Below, piece after piece: positions 58,187 to 64,000 of a stretch of 64,000 nt of DNA. The translations under genes and the position numbers were made by a program. The DNA comes from Adiantum capillus-veneris (Eukaryota; Streptophyta; Polypodiopsida; Polypodiales; Pteridaceae): assembly GCA_014529385.2 (NCBI GenBank), contig CM043943.1:154165092-154229091 (forward strand), in the 5' to 3' direction. Position 1 is the first letter of the stretch, and the number at the start of each line of letters is the position of its first letter. The notes below the pieces were generated by a model. It was given only the letters and a program-made list of their open reading frames with translations. It ran no database searches and was not told the origin of the DNA.

Positions 58187-58237
58187 ACTCATTCATTCTC
58201 TCTTTTGGCCTCTCACATTGGCTATCAAGTGGGAGAT

Positions 58238-58436
58238 TGTTGGGTTTATGCTGGCCATGTCTGACCGCCCATCTAACTGCTACTAACCCAAGTGTATAGT
58301 ACACTTGAGCCACTCTTCAATATATGTGTACATTATAATTGGGGGCCTTAATCTTTGGCTCACCCCCTTCCATACGTGTGTCTGTGTGCTCTTTCTAGAT
58401 TCCCACAGCTTCTCCTTCACAGATCTTGCTTCATCA
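58238..58436 (+). repeat. Copia-2 3' LTR
   Basis: 199 bp, directly after GTGGGAGAT. It differs from the 5' LTR at scattered sites plus a cluster near 58397 (TCTAGATTCC against TCTGCCTGCC). Confidence 0.97.
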
Positions 58437-60349
58437 ACAAGTGGCATGGGCTCATGTCAGTTATACATGTGTAGAGCTAGAGTTACGGAGCATGCATGTC
58501 TTCTCGGATTGCGAAACAGAGCTCTGGATAGCAAGTTATGGCCGTTAGAAGATTTTTCGAGGGCCGGGTCTGAGCTTATTTGACCGCACTGGGAAATGTG
58601 CCATCTGGCGTCTTTTGAGCTTTGCCAAGGTTCTCGGTAATAGTGTTCACTATGTTGACCTAGCACGAGTCGACAACGCGTCAATCGGGTACTTGGTCAG
58701 CAAGTTACAACAAGTTGGAATTGGCAGCAGGTGCTAGGGAGGATAATGCAAGTACTTTTCTTGGTTTTTGGCGGCCTGGGATAGCGGGCTCAAACAAGTC
58801 AAAAGCCGGTGGAAATTGCATAGAAGGTAGCCGGGGATATGGGCTTGGGACATGGATTTACAACTCTGGAGTGGGATCTGTCAACAGAGAATGAGAGGGA
58901 GGCCAAGTTGGCACCCCAAGAGGGGGTCTCTCTCTCACAAAAGAGTTTTTTTTTGAAGCCTTGGAAGGCCTTGGTGCTGGGGACTGCCATGTGGCAGGAG
59001 GATAATCCCGCATGCACTGTCAGAAATGAAGTTTGCATGCTATTTGGGCTGGGCCATGTGCCCTCTATTTAGCAAAAAGGGGAGAGTGAGGAGCTCCCTT
59101 CTCATGGGCTATGGCGCGAGCGCCACAAGCGCTGCCCGGCCGGGCGGGATTGCGATTTGTGGCGGTTTTGGATAGCGCTGGCGGTGCAGTGGCCCGTGCG
59201 AGAGTTGGAGGAGGCCTGGGTGCCTGTGGGCGCCTATGGACTGGACTGATGAGGTGGCAGGTCCATAAGGGACTATGCCTGCGCCCGTGAGGGGAAAGTA
59301 TTTTTTGAAGGAGGACTCCCCCCCCAATAGCGACATTGCTATTGGTAGTGAAAGGGAAGGGGTCCTGCGGAGGTTAAGCATAGAGAGAGGGAGAGAGTTC
59401 AAGGGCAGCCATATGGACCAAGTGCAAGGGGCCCATTTCAAAGCCGGACAAGTCCCAAATGGCGACCAAGAAAAGAGGTGAAAGGCTAGGACCAAAGAAG
59501 AGGAGAGAGAAAAGAGGGCTGGAGGATGTCGGATCAAAGCAAGGCCAGTAAAGGGCAGTGCAAGGTTGAGTTCCAAAGGGGTAAATGTGGAAATGAAAAA
59601 AATAAAAAAAGAATGCCTAGGGGGCAATAGCGACATCGCTAATGCCCCCCCCCCCAAGTGCAAAGAGTGAAGAAGAGAGAGATAGAGCAAAGCGGTGCCC
59701 CTTTCCCAACAAGTGGACCAATTAAATTGTAAATTCCCAAATTAACCCCCCCCCTATAAAAATCAAAATGGAATCAAATTTGGGGATTTTTTTTGGCCTT
59801 TTGAGGTGCCGTTTGAAGCTTGCAAAGTGGAGTTCTCTAGCAAGCTAGCCCCTTTGTAACTTTTGATTGGAAATGGCCATGGTGATGGCATTGCAAGCCT
59901 GTGTATATGTTTTATGAAGTGCAATCAAGCCGCAGTGGCCTTCCGTGCTATTATTTCCCCTTCCCCTCTTCTCTTTCTCCTGCTTTCATGTTTTCTCCTC
60001 AGTGCCGGCTGTGTGGAAGTGTGTGCCCCCCCGGACCAATGGAGTGTTGAATGAGAGAGTGAGATTGAGTGTTTGTGTGCGTGTGTAAGGGTGGAGACAG
60101 GCAGTGGTAGTAGGTGTATCCTGTGTGGTGGTTTGTAGAGTGTGTGAGCAGTGGCAATTGAGCAGGCGGTGGTCTGCAAGTGTGAGTTGTGTGTGAGAAG
60201 GTGTTTTCCGAGAGGATAGGGTACTGTGAATACACTGAGGCCCTTTTGTTTGTGTTGGGCGTGCTCCCCCATTCCCCCTCTCCAATGTGGCCAATCATCA
60301 TTATTTGTGTATTCTCGTATAATACATGGTATTTTCAAATAATTTCTAT

Positions 60350-60452
60350 TCTTTCGATCGATAGCTTATCGATCGATAGTCTTTCAATCGAAACAATATC
60401 GATCGACACTATATTGCTCGATACTGAATCGATCGAAAGACAATCGATCGAT
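60350..60452. repeat. Cluster of TCGATCGA palindromes
   Basis: Six near-copies of ATCGATCGA(T) occur in about 100 bases, with CTTTCGATCGA (60351) inverted against TCGATCGAAAG (60429). It lies just outside the right end of the gag-only element. Function is unknown; it may be a foldback element or a protein-binding array. Confidence 0.8.
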
Positions 60453-60554
60453 ATGGTAGATCATTAAAAAAAATAGATCACTCTTCGATACGTTTTCGAT
60501 CAAGATCGCTTGTAGAGCTCTCTCACTATCTCTAGCTCTCTCTCACTCACTCAC

Positions 60555-60558
<4 letters not shown>

Positions 60559-60597
<39 letters not shown>
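60559..60597. repeat. (CT)n microsatellite
   Basis: About 19 CT units, flanked by CACT repeats on the left and a further short CT run on the right. Confidence 0.95.
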
Positions 60598-60598
<1 letters not shown>

Positions 60599-60619
60599 GC
60601 TCACTCTCTCTCTCTCTTA

Positions 60620-60930
60620 CTCTTACGGTGTTTTAGGAGACCATTAGATAGCACGTGCATTTGTTTGATATGTCTCACAACACTCTTACTTTGTACGGTG
60701 TTTTAGGAGACCATTAGATAACATCGTACATTGTTTTGATATGCTTGTCGGCACTCGTACTTTTTACGGTGTTTTAGGAGACCATTAGATAGCACGTGCA
60801 TTTGTTTGATATGCTCTAGGGATTTAGATATCATCGTACATTGTTTTGATATGCTTGTCAGCACACATACTTTGTATGGTGTTTTAGGAGACCATTAGAT
60901 AACACGTGCATTTGTTTGATGCTTTAGGTA
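60620..60930 (+). repeat. Short tandem array, unit about 70 bp
   Basis: The block ACGGTGTTTTAGGAGACC, then ATTAGATA and a GTGCATTTGTTTGAT or GTACATTGTTTTGAT tail, starts at 60625, 60695, 60766 and 60876, with a partial copy near 60822. Two tail variants alternate. Confidence 0.9.
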
Positions 60931-61597
60931 AAATAAGCTCCAATGAAATGTGAGCTTACAAATTCATACTTCTTCCTGCATCTGAACCTTGGTTCTTACA
61001 ACGGAAGAAGTTACTCTTAGACACGTTGCGTGTGAATAAGTTTTTTATCCAGTGAGTCATTAGGCTATACACTTTTCAATATATGTATTCATGGACCACA
61101 TGATTCATAGATCTACATTGTAGATCTATTTGAGAAAAGTGTAATCTTTAAACTACTCCCCGCGTCACGATCTTCGGTTCTGACAATAGGAGGAGTTTCT
61201 CTCAGACACGATTTGTGGGAAAAAAATGATTATCTGATGAGGTACTGATTTTTAAAATGTGATCGTTCTCGGCATCTGGATCGAATGTTTATCCTTTGCT
61301 CTTACAACTAGAATAAACCCCTGCGTCTGGTGCTTAGGATTTTCTTAGATCCTTACAATGAGAGGGATACACGCGTGACACCATGCTTTACGTTGTTCTT
61401 TGTAGTTTGTAAAATAACATATTTTTTTATGATATGAAAATTCATAATTAACATCATGCTTAATAGTGTGGACGTTCTTGTGGACCTGTGGTTTACGGCC
61501 CTTAGGGTGATTGCTTCATGGTTCTGTTGCGTATATAGGTTGCACAAGAATGACTAGAATGTGTTGCATTACATGTCACTTATACTGATGAGAAGTT
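60931..61597. other. No gene recognised
   Basis: It contains repeated phrases such as 'TCTTACAA(C/T)...AGGAG' and GACACG near 61015, 61205 and 61320, suggesting weak local repeats. No domain is seen. It could be an upstream region of the kinase relic. Confidence 0.4.
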
Positions 61598-63169
61598 ATG
61601 GTTTTTTGTTTCTTAGTTTTAGCTTCTACGCACATCATGGGTACTATAGGCAAGATAACGAAATTTGAGCGCAAATATGTCGAAGAATTTGTATGCACTC
61701 ATCTTTATGGATTACAAAGTGATCGCCTCCAGGAAGTCTTGCAAGAGTCCTCGTACAAATTATTTTATTTTTGGATGAGTTATGTAGTGCTACATATGCA
61801 TCACTAGTTGCAAAATTTCATAGTGCTTTAGGTGGGATTGAAATCCTTACAGGTGGTCCGTTGGTCCACGATGTGAGTTGAATCATAGGGCAAGTTTGCA
61901 GAGTTGCAGAAACCCTTGACAAGCAAATTAACGGGAAGTCTGGCTTCATGGACCGCATGAAGGAAGTAGAGTTCCTCTATAGAAGCATGAAGCAATAGGG
62001 AAAGAGACCCGCGTAGAAGAGCCCAAGGATGTACCCGAAGTGCCTCCGGCTTCAAAAGTACCAATCAACAGCAATGTACCAATGCCGCCCAACATGGGAA
62101 GTTTAGACCCATGCAACCTCGTCATCATGCTATGGCTTGCATTGAATTTCCACAAATTGCAAGCTTTGGAGAAGGTAGATATGGCATGGTCACAAAGGTG
62201 AAAGTCAATCATGAGACCTTCACAGGTGAATTTTATGCCGGCAAGCTAGTCAAGGGTGATGGCCAAAAGAGTGCCAATGACATAGTATTGCATGAGGCCA
62301 CAATTATGAATATGATCCTCATAGTGGAATAGTTTCTGCTCTAGGATTGGCAAGACATGCCACGCGAGCTCCCACCCTCATCTTCAAGATGTAGAATGGT
62401 GGAAACCTCGACCACTGGCTAGAGAGACTCCAAAAGGAGGGAAGAATGTGACCATGAGTAAGGGTTTCAAAGACGTCGAGGGGACAGTTGAAGCCATCAA
62501 GAAGAATATATGGCCTATCAATAATGGATTTCTCCGAACCTTCATCTTTTTGCACGTGAATAACATCACTCACAATGATGTTCATGGAAGTAATATCTTG
62601 CTGCATTTTGGTTGCGCTGGAGTATATGTGGGCGTATGTGATTGAGGTAGTGCAACCTTGTTCCCACAGAGAACACATTTCCAAATTTGCCAGATCTTCT
62701 CCCATTTACAAGGGAAACTTGGAGCAAGCGATATTGGTGGGTGTCTCCCGAATGTATATCCACAAATCCTCTAGTCTACACGCGCAACCAAGATATCTAC
62801 TCCCTTTGTAAATTCATTCAAAAACTCCTTAAATATTTACCTAAGGATGATGAAACTAATTATATTTCTTTCGTCAGATGCTTTCAGGAAGTCCTACCCA
62901 CTTGTGTATGTCCCAATCCCACCCAGTGCGAGTCCTCACATGATCTCCTCAGCATGTTACAAGGCATTAAGCGTGTTGTCGCACGCTCCCTGTGGGACGC
63001 ATGTCTAACCTCACCATCCTATCTTATTGCAGTATTAGCGAGAACCACGATTAATTTGTCAAACCATGGGACGAAGCTGACTCGACTAGTTCATAGAGGC
63101 TACAAGAGGGTGTCAATATCTCGAAAAACAACTAACAACTCGCATCTAACTCAAGCTACACTCAAGTGA
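61598..63169 (+). pseudogene. Decayed protein-kinase gene
   Basis: An N-terminal region (KFERKYVEEFVCTHLYGLQS at about 61660, then after a frameshift SALGGIEILTGG) is followed by a Pro-rich linker near 62030-62090 and a kinase domain in shifting frames. The Gly loop is FGEGRYGMV (62165-62191) and the ATP Lys is in YAGKLVKG (62243). The hinge reads LIFKM-stop-NGGNLDHWL (about 62378-62420). The catalytic loop HNDVHGSNILL is near 62570, with Asp-Val-His where His-Arg-Asp-Leu-Lys is usual, so the catalytic Lys is His. The DFG position is CD-stop-G (62639). The activation end is WWVSPEC (about 62735), then QDIYSLCKF. A C-terminal tail runs to 63169. At least three frameshifts or stops show it is dead. 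The specific family is not recognised. Confidence 0.75.
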
Positions 63170-63880
63170 CTGAAATCACCAAAAGCCAATCGCTCATCGA
63201 CAAACAAATCACATCCGTTACAACATCCAATGATATCCAAACATAACAAAACATATAGGACATGTTTATAAGACCTAAGCACACATGCTTATGGTCTCAC
63301 ATCCCAATTTAGGTCAAGTTCTAAAATTGCAGTTATAAACAGTAGTGGATTTTTGACATAGTCGTTTCCAACCCAGAATGCATCTAAATTCTTAGCAATG
63401 ACGCCCCAATACCCCGCCTATGCTTAGTTTTGGATTTAAAAGTGCAAATTCTTAGCTACAATAAAGTTAGGCCGCAGGTCAACGACGCCAAAAGCTACGA
63501 AATACTGTGAAGTGCTTACGCCAATGCATAGAGCTCTTACATGCGGTTGCAATGCAACAAACACGACTGCAATGTGACAACCGGGGAGGGAGCAGGAAGC
63601 GCGAGAAGGAGAGGAGTGAGCGCCGTTAGCTCACGCTGTGTATTTCTTATCCAAAAACTTACAAAAATTGGCTTTCATACCTTAGCCAAGGTTTTTGGGT
63701 GGTCAAAGCTAATAATCTGGAGTTCTACCAAAGCTGGGTAATGACTGGCTGATACAATCTAGAAGCTTGTAGCCCCAGCTCATTAATTACAGAGTTTATC
63801 CGAGAAAATATAAGTTACAATATTCTCGATTTATCAAAATAATAAATGTTTTACAAAGAGAACTCCAAAAAATGGTGTCC
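63170..63880. other. No gene recognised
   Basis: A short ORF at 63541-63741 has no known domain. Part of this stretch (from perhaps 63560) may be the LTR of the element entering at the right edge. Confidence 0.4.
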
Positions 63881-63881
63881 G

Positions 63882-63915
63882 TGTTAGCTCGCTGCTAACA
63901 TTCCCCCCCTCCTCG
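63882..63915 (-). other. Likely LTR terminus and polypurine tract of a minus-strand element
   Basis: On the minus strand CGAGGAGGGGGGGAA (63915-63901) is directly followed by TGTTAGCAGCGAGC (from 63900), a standard PPT-LTR start. It would be the 3' LTR of an element whose body lies beyond the window; the minus-strand reading upstream (LDALKDRLASRQPEDYF, 63999-63950) could be its C-terminus. The other LTR end is not identified. Confidence 0.5.
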
Positions 63916-64000
63916 CCTATGTCATTCCTTGACACAACTTTATGGGTTGAAATAGTCTTCAGGTTGACGGCTGGCGAGGCGGTCTTTAAGTGCATCCAGT

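Larger units (their letters stand above)
52821..58436 (+). mobile_element. Copia-2: complete Ty1/copia element with 199-bp LTRs
   Basis: LTRs 52821-53019 and 58238-58436 run TGTTGGG...CTTCATCA. The 5-bp target duplication ACAAG is at 52816-52820 and 58437-58441. A perfect Met-tRNA primer site TGGTATCAGAGC is at 53022-53033, and a purine tract AAGTGGGAGA ends just before the 3' LTR. The LTRs differ at about 11 of 199 positions by my count. A long leader of about 1.16 kb (53034-54195) precedes Gag. All copia domains are present but broken. Confidence 0.98.
47372..60284 (+). mobile_element. Gag-only LTR retroelement (non-autonomous), split by Copia-2
   Basis: The left LTR 47372-49587 and right LTR 52470-60284 (2194 bp after removing Copia-2 and one TSD) both end CCCCCTCTCCA. 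A polypurine tract CGAGGGGGTGGG (52454-52465) precedes the right LTR. The 2.9-kb interior holds only Gag-like sequence; no protease, reverse transcriptase, RNase H or integrase is found. This is the structure of gag-bearing non-autonomous LTR elements (TR-GAG type), which must borrow pol. No target-site duplication was found, so one edge may be altered. Confidence 0.85.
52470..60284 (+). repeat. Right LTR of gag-only element, interrupted by Copia-2
   Basis: 52470-52820 and 58437-60284 together align with 47372-49587. The empty-site counterpart in the left LTR, GGGACAAGTGGCCCGGGC (about 47714), confirms the precise insertion point. Confidence 0.9.

Noticed and set aside
59109-59690. 193-residue minus-strand ORF in the right LTR
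   Set aside because: The matching left-LTR sequence is broken by the poly-C tract and indels; antisense to element transcription; no recognised domain.
60189-60467. 92-residue ORF ending in Ser-Ile-Asp repeats
   Set aside because: The repeat comes from the TCGATCGA cluster; the first half is LTR antisense/shadow sequence.
60620-60930. Possible CRISPR-like array
   Set aside because: Direct tandem units about 70 bp long with no unique spacers, in a plant nuclear context.

Overview
The window is nuclear DNA of a land plant, made almost entirely of transposable elements at several stages of decay. The evidence is Ty1/copia and Ty3/gypsy elements with initiator-Met-tRNA primer sites, a chromodomain integrase, a decayed pentatricopeptide-repeat (PPR) gene, spliceosomal introns and long (CT)n, (GA)n and (TG)n tracts. 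Density and nesting suit a large, repeat-rich genome (fern, lycophyte, gymnosperm or similar). I cannot name the species, and I see no intact host gene, tRNA, rRNA or CRISPR array.

Layout. 1-4.3 kb: palindromes, a 452-bp foldback (MITE-like) element, a PPR pseudogene (minus) and a 204-bp tandem duplication. 4.3-7.4 kb: a degenerate gypsy copy, R1. 7.8-15.7 kb: an unclassified multi-exon plus-strand gene, here called X, split by a copia element (Copia-1, about 10.0-15.15 kb). 15.7-18.0 kb: minus-strand exon-like pieces with a C2H2-like finger and a 341-bp tandem duplication. 18.6-29.3 kb: an essentially complete minus-strand chromovirus with about 2.8-kb LTRs, TSD ACGAT, PBS and PPT, and an apparent extra spliced ORF whose first exon lies inside the LTR. 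29.8-35.8 kb: a second decayed gypsy, R2, paralogous to R1 over about 3.1 kb. 36.5-46.1 kb: two related minus-strand gypsy elements, A and B, in tandem. B carries a retropepsin-like ORF after integrase and before its PPT/LTR. 46.2-60.3 kb: a plus-strand gag-only LTR element beside an older LTR-like fragment; its right LTR is split by Copia-2 (199-bp LTRs, TSD ACAAG). 60.3-64 kb: a TCGATCGA cluster, 70-bp tandem repeats, a protein-kinase pseudogene and, at the edge, a likely LTR/PPT boundary of another minus-strand element.

Relationships. Copia-1 inserted into X, and Copia-2 into the gag-only LTR, so each is younger than its host. All pol genes are disabled. In the chromovirus the nonsense codons are consistent with C-to-T change at methylatable CAG or CGA codons. 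The best candidates for undescribed biology are gene X, the LTR-spliced accessory ORF of the chromovirus, the env-position retropepsin ORF of element B, and the gag-only LTR family.
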